A stretch of DNA of 64,000 bases, from assembly GCA_964020975.1 (NCBI GenBank), contig OZ026622.1, positions 57,646,010-57,710,009 on the forward strand. The letters are read 5' to 3'. Under the pieces are notes generated by a model. It had not been told where the DNA came from. It did no database searches and saw only the letters and a program-made list of their open reading frames with translations. Position numbers and translations under genes: made by a program. Shown here in pieces: positions 13,100 to 28,475 of the stretch (its first letter is position 1; each line of letters starts with the position of its first letter). Source of the stretch: Hermodice carunculata. Lineage: Eukaryota > Annelida > Polychaeta > Eunicida > Amphinomidae.

Positions 13100-13620
13100 G
13101 GAGAGTCTTTCATATCGATCTTGTGCAAGTGACTATTCAGCTGTCTGCTGTCTTTTATCAATCTTGCATGCTAAATTACAGCTGCCCTTTTAGCAACATA
13201 ATACAAGTGGATATGCTTGATTGGGCGAGGAACATTATATTTAATTCTGAATTTACACTGTGAGAGGCTTGAAGCATTGCAAGTTTCTTAGGGGAGAACG
13301 TTCCATAATCTAGTGGCAGATGAAAAAAATATCGATCAAACAGGTCGGTGTGGGCTCTAAAAAGGAATGTCTAATCTCCGACGGATATCATGACTGAAAT
13401 TCATCTCATCATCCTGAATGTATGGAAAAACGTTTCTAAGGTAAATGTTGACATACCAAAGACGTTCTTCGTCGAGTAGAATTGCATAGCAAAAAGTAAC
13501 AGCGTTTTCTAGCCATAAACCAATCGGGAAGTGAGCTCTTTGTAGCGGAAGACGCATTCAAACTTAATCACTCACAATTGGGGAACAAAAACATTATATA
13601 TAAACAAACATAAATTGCAT
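13100..13620 (-). mobile_element. LINE ORF2 C-terminal fragment, decayed
   Basis: Minus-strand reading gives DIRRRLDIPF, then across a frame change FRAHTDLFDRYFFH and RLWNVLP. This is the pattern found downstream of the reverse transcriptase in many LINEs: a basic Arg-rich stretch, an R-T-D/F block, then W-N-x-L-P. The upstream part (QDDEMNFSHDI) fits loosely. The polymerase core is absent. The family cannot be assigned, and the copy is old. Confidence 0.45.
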
Positions 13621-14094
13621 TGCTTATGGACCGTATTGCGTGTATTTCAGGGACCAAACGCTCCAAAATAGAAATAGCCCGAACATATAAAAGAGAGACA
13701 CAGAACAAAAAAACAATATGCAAAAAATTCGAGATGTGTACCTTGCTTTACAAGTGACATCTGTCAATTGTGACGTTTCGTTTGGGTTGGCAATAGATAT
13801 ATGCGAATCACCATGTGGTGCGCCTTGTACACGACAAGCTTATTGGAAGAGACAGGCAAGATTCAACCAGCATGTACATGCATGTTCTTTCCGGCATTGA
13901 GATCTTTGATACATATACTCTTATAAGAAGATTCGGGTCAATATTTAAAGTATTATCCGTCAATGTATTAGGTTTAACCCTCAAAACACCAGGGGAAACG
14001 GAGGATGAAATGTGCAAATCATAAATCAAATGAACAATATATACTCTAGCATTTACGTTTCTTTAGGTCAGTATATCAGCATGCATATATATAT
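13621..14094. other. No gene seen
   Basis: AT-rich spacer between a LINE scrap and a hAT-like element; nothing recognisable. Confidence 0.45.
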
Positions 14095-14861
14095 TAGAGC
14101 CTGACCGAGCATGCATTTTCGGTACACATTACCGATCCCGAACCGGGCACCGTTCAGGTTGGGTATATGCAATTCAAACATGAAAACGTTCAACAGGGGT
14201 TAATAGCTGTTACCCTTTTGCCTTCTTGGATTCTCCATCCTGGCACTTTAACTGCTCAGCCAATGAAAAGGTTGAATAACATACCTGCAGGCACACAAAG
14301 CTAGGTGAAAGCACACTCTGGAAACCTGTATATTCTTTGTAAACCATGTCAGAAAAAAAAATCTGCTCAAATACATTTTTGGGGGATATAATATACTCAA
14401 AATTACATAGTTTCATGCATTGGACGTTCTCTTCTTTATGTACGAAATTTGGAATCATCAAGACCGCATCTGTTTCCTTATTGGAGATTTAAAAAACGCA
14501 AAGTTTAACATCTAAGTGAATGGAGAGCATGTGATGTTTTCACCTAGCTAGGTTCTCACATGTGTATACCTGTGACGTCACGCTGAAACCAAAAATAGGG
14601 GCATTACCATTGTTAATGTAATTAAGGCGATTAATGCAACCCATGTGACACACGTAATTGCAAAGTATCGTTTGTTGCATTGTTTAAAGTGTATACAAGA
14701 ACGAAGAATAACCTCAGTGACCTTTTTATTTAACTTATTGCCAACTTTGACAGTGATAACCGAACCCGAACGTTTAGCGACGGTAAAAGCCGAAACCGAG
14801 CCGGGCTTTAATTCTGAAACCCGGTAATCTCGGGTTCGGTTGTTCGGGTTCGGTCGGGCTC

Positions 14862-14863
<2 letters not shown>
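14095..14863. mobile_element. hAT-like non-autonomous element inserted in a (TA)n tract
   Basis: Left end TAGAGCCTGACCGA and right end, reverse-complemented, CAGAGCCCGACCGAAC form inverted repeats. Both begin with the hAT consensus YARNG. Subterminal CCGAACC/GGTTCGG words repeat at 14115-14160 and 14755-14860. The flanks are ATATATAT on the left and AATATATA on the right, compatible with an 8-bp target duplication in alternating TA but not diagnostic. The 769-bp interior has no transposase frame. Confidence 0.62.
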
Positions 14864-14946
<83 letters not shown>

Positions 14947-14949
14947 GTG

Positions 14950-14999
<50 letters not shown>

Positions 15000-15041
15000 T
15001 ATATACATATGCATATATAGATATATATGTATATATATTTG
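14864..15041. repeat. (TA)n tract with TGTA and TGCA interruptions
   Basis: About 175 bases of alternating TA with a few G/C interruptions near 14930-15010. It is the right-hand continuation of the tract in which the hAT-like element sits. Confidence 0.95.
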
Positions 15042-15256
15042 TGTGTGTTGTTGTTTGATCGCTAGGAGCACGACTACAATTTGAAACAGCAGGGTCCCCA
15101 AGGATGTTTGTCTTTCTAATTTCAGTCCTCTCACTATTATACATATGCATAAAACCATTGGCGTAAGCGGCATTGAAAAAAAATAAAACAAAAATTGCGA
15201 TCAAATCTTTGCTTCGATTTGTGCGTGTCTTACAATTTGCATTTTCGCATCATTTT

Positions 15257-15257
<1 letters not shown>

Positions 15258-15335
<78 letters not shown>
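15258..15335. repeat. (TCA)n microsatellite
   Basis: About 26 uninterrupted TCA units. Predicted serine or isoleucine runs from this region are artefacts of the repeat. Confidence 0.97.
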
Positions 15336-16659
15336 CAACTATTCCATGTTTACCTGCATAGAGAAACTGTAACCAGAAGATAAAATAAACATCGGCCAAT
15401 GTGCAGAAATTAAAATCTGTCAAGACCGCTGGACCTTTCTGAATCTTTAGTGTTTTAAGGTGGGCCTGTCGTCAACATGTACAGCTCAGCTTTGTTTCCT
15501 TTGCCTTTGATTTCAGATTTGATTGCAACGCATGCACGAAAACACAATTTTCCGCATGTCTGTGCAAAGTCTCACTTTGTTTTAAGGATGTGCTGGTCTA
15601 CGAATAGGCTGTGGCCGGAGCATGGGTTTCTATCTCAGTTTCATTCTTTTGTGGTGAATGTCGTGATACTACGCGAATTACTAAAAAGATTTGCTGCTCT
15701 ACTATTGTCCATTAGCCTCCGTATCCGATTCTTCTTTTGATGCTCACTTTGGTTGATATCAAGACATAAGTGCACTGTTGACATCAAGATTTCTGTTTTA
15801 ACTTCCCTTTCAATACTTGACAGGCCATGTGACTGCGGGGGCGAGATTGAAGTTTGGTAAGTTGCTTCTTCTAGCCCCCACAGAATCAGTCATAATTGAT
15901 GTCTTCACCTTGGACGGCAGGTCAATCAATCCCAAATAATGCTTGTTACTTAGATGGCCAGTCCGTCAGTCACAAATATATGTGATATTTTGTATTTAGG
16001 CGGCCAGTCAATCAGTCACAAAAACTGTCTTCTACTTAGATGGCTAGCCAATCAAGGGTCCGCTGTAACACTCCATAATTGCACCATCGTGAGAACGGTC
16101 GAAAGGTATATTCAAACATTATGACAACATAACTCATAATCTTCCGCATTGTGAGCTTGCCCATTTGAAGATTGTGTCATTAAGTTGGCAGTACATTACC
16201 CGGATAAAAGTATTGGTGACAGGGTCATTTGTTGTACCTTTTAGTCAATCATAGATAGGAAATTCTGTCACAACAGTCATTTCAAACACACTTAACTCCT
16301 TGGAAAGAAAATATTAGGGATCATACAGAGTCTATATAAAACGTTCTCGCGACGAAAGTAAAATTCAGACGGATTGCAACACGATACACAAAGGCAAAGA
16401 AACTTTTTAAAAAATCACATCAAATTTCACAATACAGATAGTAAAGTTGCACTAGACTTGCGTTGTTTCCGATGGGTGCAAAATAGATATGATATTTGCT
16501 ATGGGAATCTTTTCATCCATCCCGTGAATACATTTAATTACAGAGCAATGAATTTCACGTTTTACCGGATAGTTGCAGTGTTTCGGCCCATGTAACAAGT
16601 ATCACAATATCAATATCGTTGAAAGAATTCCGTTGCAAAGTTCATTGGGAACAGTTCAA
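15336..16659. other. Intergenic with a small minisatellite
   Basis: No gene recognised apart from the minisatellite at 15905-16056. The 87-codon open frame at 15477-15740 has no motif and is not called. Confidence 0.45.
15905..16056 (+). repeat. Minisatellite, about 4 units of 45-50 bp
   Basis: Units share the core TTAGATGGCCAGTCAATCAG followed by TCACAAA. Copies begin near 15910, 15953, 16000 and 16037 and differ at several positions. Confidence 0.75.
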
Positions 16660-16888
<229 letters not shown>

Positions 16889-16944
16889 TCCTTACCCATG
16901 CCACAGTCACAATTTGGCCTTGAAACTACGCCCATTTTAAGCAA

Positions 16945-17426
16945 GTACATACTGGTTCAGGGGTAAATCAAATTGTTCTTATCTGAACCTGCACTACACA
17001 AATTTAGTAATTATTTCGTTTGACGGGTGTTTTTCTTTCGTAATGAAGCTTCGCATTTATAAGCAAAACTTCACGTATTCAGCTAATTCATCATTTGCCA
17101 CGTCCATATTTATTCATTATTATGTGGGTTGTTTTTGCTGAATATTTAGCTTAGACAAGAAGCTGCGACTCGGGGAAACATGTGCGGATAGAGGCTCTGA
17201 AACATGTTCTGAGTAGTTACCCGCTGAAGACCCTTTAATTTATTTTGGCTAAAATAGCCTATGTCAAAATTTTACAGAGGAACATGTGCCATATGGACCA
17301 TAGTACTTCCATATGTATATAGGTTAGACAGGGACAGGTTAGCTTATGCGGAGTAAAGAGTTTGGACTGCGGAATAGGATAATGGCTACCAGGAAGTGGT
17401 TCTGGACAAAAAGACACAAATACAAT
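16945..17426 (+). mobile_element. R482 repeat, full-length copy
   Basis: Aligns end to end with 56918-57399; both copies are 482 bp and start at GTACAT and end at GACACAAATACAAT. A GGTTCAG...CTGAACC hairpin lies at the left end (16954-17000), an AACATGT...ACATGTT pair near 17180-17210, and a conserved CGCTGAAGACCCTTTAATTT block near 17222. No open frame is conserved between copies, so it is non-coding. It could be a SINE-like element or the 3' end of an uncharacterised LINE. I see no tRNA-like promoter boxes. Confidence 0.85.
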
Positions 17427-17727
17427 TGAAGGAGTTTGACTCTAGGCTGTACTGTGCATGCATTATATTGTCAATGAATTTTATGAAGAAAAAAGTGCAA
17501 ACCTTAAGTGAACAGCTGTTCAGGATTTTGCCTGCATAATACACAGAATTTCAACCATTCTCATAGCTGTTTTACCAAAAGGAATTAATATGACAGGACC
17601 AAGACATGTTTGACGTAGTGAGAGACGAGAGTGTTTACATGTTATTTAACATCATCAGTTACTGTTTCCTCGCACTTTAAGCTAGGATCGATCACGCTGT
17701 GGCGTTTTCTAGTAAGAACCATTGCCT

Positions 17728-17755
17728 TTTTTGTTTTTTTTTTTTTTGGTAGTTG

Positions 17756-17788
<33 letters not shown>

Positions 17789-18052
17789 TTTGGTTTTAGT
17801 TTTTGGTGTTTTATATTTTTTGTCTATTTTTTCTGCTTTTTTTTTTGTTTTGTTTTGTTTTGTTTTTGCTTTGTTTTGTTTTTAATTTTTTTTGTTTTTT
17901 TGGTTTTTTGGTATTTGTCTTTTTTTGTCATTTTTTTTTTTGTGTGTGTTTCCGGGTGGCGGGATTGTTTTGTTTGTTTTTGTTTTTTGTTTTTCGTTTT
18001 TTTTTTTTTTTTTGTTGTTGTTTTTGTATGTGTGTTTTTTTTTTTTTTTTGC
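17728..18052 (+). repeat. T-rich low-complexity tract (TTTTG/poly-T)
   Basis: More than 300 bases almost entirely T with scattered G. Open frames here encode only F/V/C/L and are spurious. Confidence 0.95.
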
Positions 18053-18264
18053 TTCGTCAATTTCAGAAATCTCTGTGGTTACTGTTTTTTTCGTTTCGCC
18101 TGAGTTAAATGTCAGACGTTAGTCACAGAACCTTACCGAAATAGATTGCAAATCTGTGATCATTTAATTGCAATATGCTGAAGGATACCCAACTAAAACA
18201 CAGAATCCAGCGTCATCAGCAGATAGACTAACATTGGTGTGAATAACCTGAAATATATCATATA

Positions 18265-18660
18265 TGTGATATATTTCATGTTTTTAAATGGGCCTAGGAC
18301 AAAGCCTCGAGGCACACCAACTTCGATGCAACGAAGCTCGATGACTCATAATTTATGACCATCCTTCGTTTTCAATTGGAAAGATAAGCGTGGAGCCACT
18401 AATTGCCAGTTTGTGTAATAGCGTACGATGGTAAAAACGGTCAAACGCCTTTATTATATCGCAGAAAAAACAGAATCTTCTTGCTTTCTTCTCGGTGGTC
18501 TATCTGGGTGGAGTGAGTTAAGTGTTTGCAAAATGCCGTAGTCCTGATTTTTGCTGCACTATGTACGAGTGACATTGGTCTTTAGTCAGTAAAAAGCACA
18601 GCATTTCCACTTGACTTGATTATCATGTTGGCTAGCTTCCACCTGTTTCGGTGAAGCCTA
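18265..18660 (-). mobile_element. LINE reverse transcriptase palm fragment
   Basis: Minus-strand reading gives FFCDIIKAFDRFYHRTLLHK (18405-18465), matching the catalytic-Asp motif A block F-x-D-x-x-K-A-F-D-x-V of non-LTR reverse transcriptases. It is followed downstream by VGVPRGFVLGP (18290-18325), the motif B block GVPQGSVLGP with a Q-to-R change. The polymerase YADD motif is missing and the frame is broken between the blocks. It belongs to the Jockey/CR1 broad group. A near-perfect TA-rich palindrome at 18251-18278 lies just past the motif B end. Confidence 0.72.
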
Positions 18661-21209
18661 ACCACCACATGAAACGATGTCAACCATGTAAATCAAGCGC
18701 ATGGTGGTCTTCAATTTTTTAGTGACTCAGTAATCAAGTCAATCTTTAATGGGGGTTACATTTGTCTTTGGAAAATTTGTTTTCAAAAGGTCAAAACTAT
18801 ACGATTACGTGGAGTAATACCAGTGTGATAACAGGGGCCGCATTGTTTAGCATTTCAGACTCATCTGGACTCCCTGCTAGGCTTATATCCAGCATTTTAG
18901 AATATATACAGCAGGACGTTCAATAATTTATAAGCTATTCAGCATAGCGTCATATATTGTAGGAATTTAAGATTTTTTTTTTCAAAACTTGAAGCAAATG
19001 ACTGAATTTTGTACAAATAAACAAGGAACCAGATGTTGCGAATTGTAAGAAGATCGTTACACACATGCCGGTTAAATCATCAATCATGCAACACACAATG
19101 TTGATGGATTATTGAGCAGAACTGTAAGGGTAAACTTAAAATGATGTATCAATTTTCGATTTCGGAGTAAAGGTAAAGTCACTTGATTACGGCACAGTGG
19201 CTTTTAGCTAAAAGCAATGAATTCAAAATATTATGATCAACAATAAAGAAATATGCTCAATACATTCTGGTATTTTCTTATTTAGTTAAGTATCATCAAT
19301 ATTCTTGGTGACATATATCAATAAACGAATATTTTTTTATGATACAACATACATTCGCTTACATGAGTGGTTTTATCCTAATCCAAAAGCCATGTATTGG
19401 GCACTGCCGGTCAAGTGATATCGTGTCAAGATGCAAATGAGCATTTAAACAAAAACATAGTAATATGCAACACAACAGTTTCGATAAATTGAACAAATGA
19501 GAGGATCTTTAAAATCACTTAGTTTGATTGAGCTCAAATAAATACAGTTGTTGCAGATGGCATGTAGTCACGATCATAGGGTTGCACGATGGCGCGCACG
19601 GGTCTTTTTGAATGGTGCCAAAGCAACAATTCTGACAATGAAAAATACGTGGCTATAAAGGGGGATCATTTTGTTCAACTTGGCTGACAACATGTCCGCA
19701 ACACGTTAAAAATTGTTCTATTCTATATTCCTTCGGAACAAATTTTAAAACAGTGGCACCAGAGCCAAATTTATTATAATAACGTTCGTAATGTGTGTCC
19801 ACACAGGATGTGTACAACTCAGTTACCAGGAAAAAATATAGTTTTATCCCGATTTCTCTTTTGCCTACGCGAGTCCAATATTCTTTGAAGCCAGCAGTGA
19901 GTCGCTGTGCACACACTCTCAGCCAGCTTGTTACTAACATTCATCCAGGGAGCTGGCTGGGCCTGAATTCCTTTGCTTCTTGGTACAAAATAGATGCACA
20001 GGTTTACTTTTTGACAACCTATTTTGAATGATTAATACCCAATTGATGAGTCAATTTACTATAACATTTTCTCAAAATTCACACGATTACCATACTTTTT
20101 TTTTTTTTTAAGAAAAGTGAATGTACAAAGTTAATCAAAGCCCCTTATCTACTGAATGAAGTGTTATCTTACTGATTATGGAATAACAATTAAGTTGAGT
20201 TACTGAGTCACAACAGACCCCCGCCGCCTTGCCTTGTCAGGAGAAATGGGGTTGAAAACCACCCTGAAAAATGGCTCTATGCCGGGCATCTGTATCGGAG
20301 CCTGGATGCACAGAAATCATTTGGTTTCAACATTAAGCAAAGGGATCCTTGTCACCAAGATAACAATATATAGCATTGATACATGAGGAGCCTTTATTTA
20401 TGATAAATTGAGTAGGGTAATCACAATATGAGGAGAAAATAGATTTTGGCAGCAAGTGAACATACAGATTCTGTGTTTCTGAAGACAATTCAGTCAGCGA
20501 GGTATATATAACATACATGTACCGTACGTAAGCCGAAGGCATGATCGCTGCTGTAGAGACTCATGATGAATACGCCTTCGGATTGAATTAGTTAATAGTG
20601 ACACGATGTTACTCTACAAGCCATAATACCACAATACAACCTGTCTTCTCAGATGTATTGATGCTATGATCCTTCGAGGTTTATGAATTGGATTTTTGCT
20701 TTGTTGCGAACAATAATATATAAGGCAGTTCAAGATTACCAGAGCAAAGTGAGGACAATACTGTCAGTACCATAACCCATCTAGCATTGATAAATGAAAT
20801 TTAATTTAATGATGATGATAATATTGCTGAAGCTAACCCTTTACAACTGCGGCACCGTGGGCAGCCAGAACCCACTTGCTGCAGAAATCATGTTTTAGGA
20901 ACCCTCCAGCTTAACATGATGCAGGATACAGTTACGCTACAAAACATTGAAAAATAACATTGAATATCATAATGTCTGGTTCGTTCGATGTTAGTAAACA
21001 ATCATATTCTCCCTGTTTATAACCAGGGAATATCTTTGCAAACACATTAAAAATTTGTGTTTGTTATACTTATTGTTCTATTTGTGTGGGTACTCTCATT
21101 CTTGTATGACGTCTCTCCGCGACAGTTTACTGATCAGAGGAAGTCCCGGGTATATCCGTATAACGAAACCAGAGAAGAGGTTAGTCTCTTCATGAGTTAG
21201 TCAACATCC
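18661..21209. other. Intergenic; one unassigned small ORF
   Basis: Apart from the ORF at 19653-19940 nothing is recognisable. The sequence is AT-rich and unique within the window. Confidence 0.45.
19653..19940 (-). CDS. Hypothetical ORF, 95 residues, probably chance
   Basis: An ATG-to-stop minus-strand frame containing CAQRLTAGFKEYWTRVGKRE and a KEYRIEQFLTCCGH segment. There is no signal peptide, membrane segment or family motif. Composition is more protein-like than most frames here because it is not repeat-derived. No obvious splice sites support an exon longer than the frame. With about 64 kb of AT-rich sequence, a 95-codon frame is not unexpected by chance. Confidence 0.12.
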   Translation of the reverse strand: MLVTSWLRVCAQRLTAGFKEYWTRVGKREIGIKLYFFLVTELYTSCVDTHYERYYNKFGSGATVLKFVPKEYRIEQFLTCCGHVVSQVEQNDPPL

Positions 21210-21300
21210 AATGAGATGTTGCGTAGTGGTAATGTATCAGGTTACAGACCACAGTTGTGATTAGCTGGTTGCGCATCCCAACGGAGATACTCCGTAATTG
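21210..21300 (+). mobile_element. tRNA-derived SINE head (candidate)
   Basis: A polymerase III A-box-like word TTGCGTAGTGG at about 21219 is followed 49 bp later by a B-box-like GGTTGCGCATCC at 21268. The intervening ACAGACCACAG and the pairing context resemble a tRNA body. A B-box base is inserted, so the copy is diverged. The 3' body and tail are not defined; no second copy occurs in the window. Confidence 0.42.
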
Positions 21301-21979
21301 TGAAAATACTGTGTTTTCAGCATGCTGTAGCTTCTGTTTAAATTAAGTTAGCTAAGTCAGAGATGCTGCATCACAGAGTGGCTTTATTGGTGGCCATGTA
21401 GGTGCACTGTCTTCCAGGCTAGGTGGGAACTTTATGGTGGGAAAGGACAACGGTGTGACCCTGGCAAGAGCACAGTTTATACACCTGTATAAAGCTGACA
21501 TCCAGGTGTTGTTTCGTATTTCACTTATCACAAAGTAACGAGCTGGGAATTATGTGACAAAAATCCATCCGTGTTTTTCTGACATTTTTATGTGTGAAAT
21601 GCCGTTCAAGGAATTTTAAAATACCAAAATGTTGATTTTTTAGACTGAAAAAATCTTATATGAAAAATAAAAGGATTTGTAACTGTGGTCTGTGGCTTAT
21701 CACACACTTTCCTGCATATCAAAACATATTGGCGTTGTTAACTAGTCACTTGATCAACTATAAATGATTTCACCTGTGAAATAATGGCATAAGTTGCGCC
21801 AAAAAACTTGCAGGTTTAGCGCGTTAATGGGGCACTATGTGTAATCAAACTATAACATTCAGTGGCATTGTATTCAGAATTTCTTTCTGTTCTATTAGTT
21901 GATTGTATTTGTCATATGTAACACAACAGCACTGTTATGTTGGTCTGCAATTTTTACCTTACCTCGAATATTTATTTTT

Positions 21980-23100
21980 TGTGTCTCAAAGATGGCTGAA
22001 CCTTTTATTGTCCCACGGGTTATTTTATAAACCCAGGAATGTCTTACCTACACACCACTGCCGCTTTCTTTTCAAATGGAACAGAAAAACAGTTTTAGAT
22101 GGAATAGTTATATCAGGCCAATGTTTACTGTTTCACGGGGGTCCGCCAGGGCAGCATCGCGTCTCCTCGCTTTTTTAAATCTATTAATAAAGAATAGGCT
22201 GAAAGAAAGCTCTTCCAAGTGAACGAGTGTACCGATCGAAGGTTAAAAAAATCATTCTCGCTTGTGCAGACGATGTAAGTCTCTTAAGCTCCACTCTCAG
22301 TCGTCACCAGAAGTCTATTGATGTTTGTGCCCAGAACGCAAAGGATTTGACGTTTTAATTTTAATCCCCCCAAAAGAAAAGTGCCTCTGGTCACTGGCCT
22401 GAATTTATGTAATTCTCTTCACAGTATCGCTGTTGCTTTGGTGAATTTTAGCTACAGGTATTTGAAGATATATTTTACGTATTCAGTTTTCACATAATTA
22501 AAAACGACGTGGCCGAGGACATGTCGAAAAGAGGGTGATTCAATGTCTTTCTATCAATACTAACGCTCATTTATGCAAAAGTACCACAGTTCTCGTCTTT
22601 GGGATGTAAATCCTCTGTTTAAATGGCGAATGCTACGATAGACTGTTGTACCTGCTCAAGAAACCACTGTTAAACGTTTCCTAGGAATTGGAACGAAATC
22701 TCTTCATTCCACACTGCTCAAGGCTTTGTATATTCCCAAGATTACCGACTTGATCTATCACAAAAGAATAATGTTGTTAAAACTTGTTTTTAGAATACGC
22801 TCACCACTCTTAAAGTTCTATTCCTTTGTGCTGGCATAATATCATTACAGGGGATATTGCTCATTCCGGGTTGTTTAAATGATACAGTAGTTGTTCTTTG
22901 CCTGTTATCTGCTAAAGTCATCTTCGGCTCTGCAAGTTTTACGTCAGCCATCCAGGGCGGTACCGTGATCAGACATGAGAAAAATGAAAGTAGCTTGTTC
23001 GACTTACTGAAATATCTGACTCTTCATGATTATTTCATTAAGCCATTGTCAGAACAACATGTGCTTATCACTTTACTCACAAGGCGAGTTTAATAACTTC
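21980..23100 (+). mobile_element. LINE ORF2 fragment, reverse transcriptase to C-terminus, decayed
   Basis: In order on the plus strand are an HHCRFLFKW block (compare VVRLLINWY), a HGGPPGQHRVSSLF block corresponding to NGVRQGSILSPFLF (22130-22175), and ACADDVSLLSSTLSRHQKSI (22260-22320), which is the motif C (Y/F)ADD box with Tyr replaced. Downstream, VKRFLGIGTKSLHSTLLKAL and PKITDLIYHKRI (22660-22770) match the segment after the polymerase in the same LINE type. Several frame changes separate the blocks. The same LINE type appears to have left the fragment at 43870-44330. Confidence 0.7.
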
Positions 23101-23199
23101 TCCAAGGCCAAAATATTATAGAGTTTGTACACGTGAATTGTATTAATATATATTATCGTATTTAGCATGCGGTAGTTCAGTTCAATTAATTACATTATG

Positions 23200-23380
23200 C
23201 CTTGTTTCTTGGCTGTTGGGTTGCAGGAGACGCGGCAGCATTTGCTACCGGACCACTGTGAGACTCCTGTATCGAATCCATGATTCAACAAGGCTTGTCA
23301 ACTGTCAAAGGTGCAATCTTTACTATGATACTAATATGTATTTTATTTTGATGTACATTTTACTTCTCCAGAAGTAGAGG
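23200..23380 (+). mobile_element. Possible tRNA-derived SINE ending in (ATT)n
   Basis: TGTATCGAATCC at about 23266 resembles a B box (GGTTCGAATCC) and TTGGCTGTTGGG about 65 bp upstream could be an A box. The segment runs directly into the (ATT)n array at 23381, which could be its tail. Weak, because both boxes are imperfect and no second copy is present. Confidence 0.25.
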
Positions 23381-23401
23381 ATTATTATTATTATTATTAT
23401 T

Positions 23402-23499
<98 letters not shown>

Positions 23500-23525
23500 T
23501 GGTAGTAGTAGTAGCAGCAGCAGCA
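23381..23525. repeat. (TTA)n-(TCA)n-(TTA)n compound microsatellite
   Basis: ATT units, then about 12 TCA units, then about 25 ATT units, ending in GTA/GCA units. Confidence 0.97.
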
Positions 23526-27385
<3,860 letters not shown>

Positions 27386-27390
27386 GTATG

Positions 27391-27498
27391 TATGTATATA
27401 CAGGGACAGGTTAGCTTATGGAGAGTAAAGAGTTCGGACTGCGGAATAGAGTAATGACTTCTAGGAAGTGGTTTTGGACAAAATGACACAAATACAAT
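27391..27498 (+). mobile_element. R482 repeat, 3' 108 bp only
   Basis: Begins inside the repeat at TATATACAGGGACAGGTTAG and ends at GACACAAATACAAT, the same terminus as the two full-length copies. In full copies this point is preceded by a short TATATA run, so the neighbouring (TA)n may have grown from the element itself or marked the truncation point. Confidence 0.85.
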
Positions 27499-27935
27499 AT
27501 GTATGTAGTAGACCAACCTATTTTCGCTATGCTCCTATTCCTGATAATTTATCTCAGCTGTACTCAATCACACTCTTTTGCAAATTTTCGTCACAAATTT
27601 AAATCTACCAAATAAACGATCATCACAATCTCTTTTTTATGATTTGTTTTATTAAAGATATTAATTTTTTATGTTGATTTTGTCTTCAACTGCAAAGTTT
27701 TGTAGCGCTAACTCCCTAAGTTGTGAAAATGCCCAACAAAAAGCATATTTTAGAAAGCTTTTTTTTAATACACGAAAGAGAAAGTGTTCAAATTAGGAAA
27801 ATACTTTAAGCTGCATTTGAAGGAAAGTTTTTCCATTAACAGCATCTGAAAAGAGGCCTGTCGGAAATAGATGAAGGTTCAAAAGTGTTATATTGTTGTT
27901 CTTGTTGTGTCTGGGGTGGTAAATAATTAGAGGTT

Positions 27936-28071
27936 ATCTCATGGCTAAATCAGTATCCTACCCGGTACAGTTCCCCTGAGAGCCTGTATCCTCCAGAGAC
28001 TCGAAGGGTCGAGGGAGGATACAGCTCGAGGGGGAACTGTACCGGGTAGGATACCGATTTAGCCATGGGAT
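27936..28071. repeat. 136-bp near-perfect palindrome
   Basis: The left arm starts ATCTCATGGCTAAATCAGTA and the right arm, reverse-complemented, starts ATCCCATGGCTAAATCGGTA. The outer 41 bases match at 39 positions and the inner GTATCCTCC words also pair. The centre lies near 28005. Arms this similar point to a young or actively homogenised foldback. Confidence 0.9.
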
Positions 28072-28297
28072 GATCTTTGTATCCTAACTATATATGCCAT
28101 AATTAGACGAAAAGGCAAATGCAGCTTTTCCTGGAATTATGTAAGATGCTACATACCTATTCAGTAGCCAAAACATACAATTTCTGGTTCATAATTTTGT
28201 CTGAGAGAAGCCCACCTCCCCTTCAGGAAGAAATAGGCCTAAACTGCTGTCCTAACAGGTCATGCATCTTGTGCGTCAGGCACCCTTGCAACGTGAG

Positions 28298-28320
28298 TGA
28301 CGTCATGGCGCAAAACGTCA
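28298..28320. promoter_or_regulatory. CRE-like site plus half-site
   Basis: The full palindrome TGACGTCA at 28298-28305 is followed by ACGTCA at 28315-28320. It matches the CREB/ATF core. No adjacent gene is recognisable, so regulatory function is conjecture. Confidence 0.2.
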
Positions 28321-28405
28321 TTAGAGTCCCTGATTCCGCAAATATAGAACGTGCGGGATATACTGACTTTCAATGATCTTTTAATAGGGAGATTGTATTT
28401 CCCTT

Positions 28406-28475
28406 GGGAGGATACTGGCTGTTGCTAGTGTAACATTATCCATGTGTTCCAATTGGACAGTTTCAGTATCCTCCC
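28406..28475. repeat. Inverted repeat GGGAGGATACTG / CAGTATCCTCCC
   Basis: Perfect 12-bp arms around a 46-bp loop. The arm shares the GAGGATAC word with the palindrome 350 bp to the left, which suggests one repeated structure. Confidence 0.8.

Noticed and set aside
14840-15204. Long frames rich in I/Y on both strands over (TA)n tracts (also 24.1, 27.3, 29.3, 38.1, 62.9 kb)
   Set aside because: They are translations of alternating TA repeats with no stops and encode only Ile-Tyr runs.
17175-17215. Hammerhead-ribozyme-like core in R482 (GAGGCTCTGAAACATG)
   Set aside because: GAAAC and a GGCTC stem are present, but no CUGANGA strand exists and the flanks pair with each other rather than forming stems I and III.
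17631-18122. Phe-rich frames resembling membrane proteins
   Set aside because: Poly-T low-complexity DNA; the hydrophobicity is an artefact.
18251-18278. Near-perfect 28-bp palindrome as a possible operator or terminator
   Set aside because: It is TA-rich, lies in a dead LINE fragment and has no adjacent gene.
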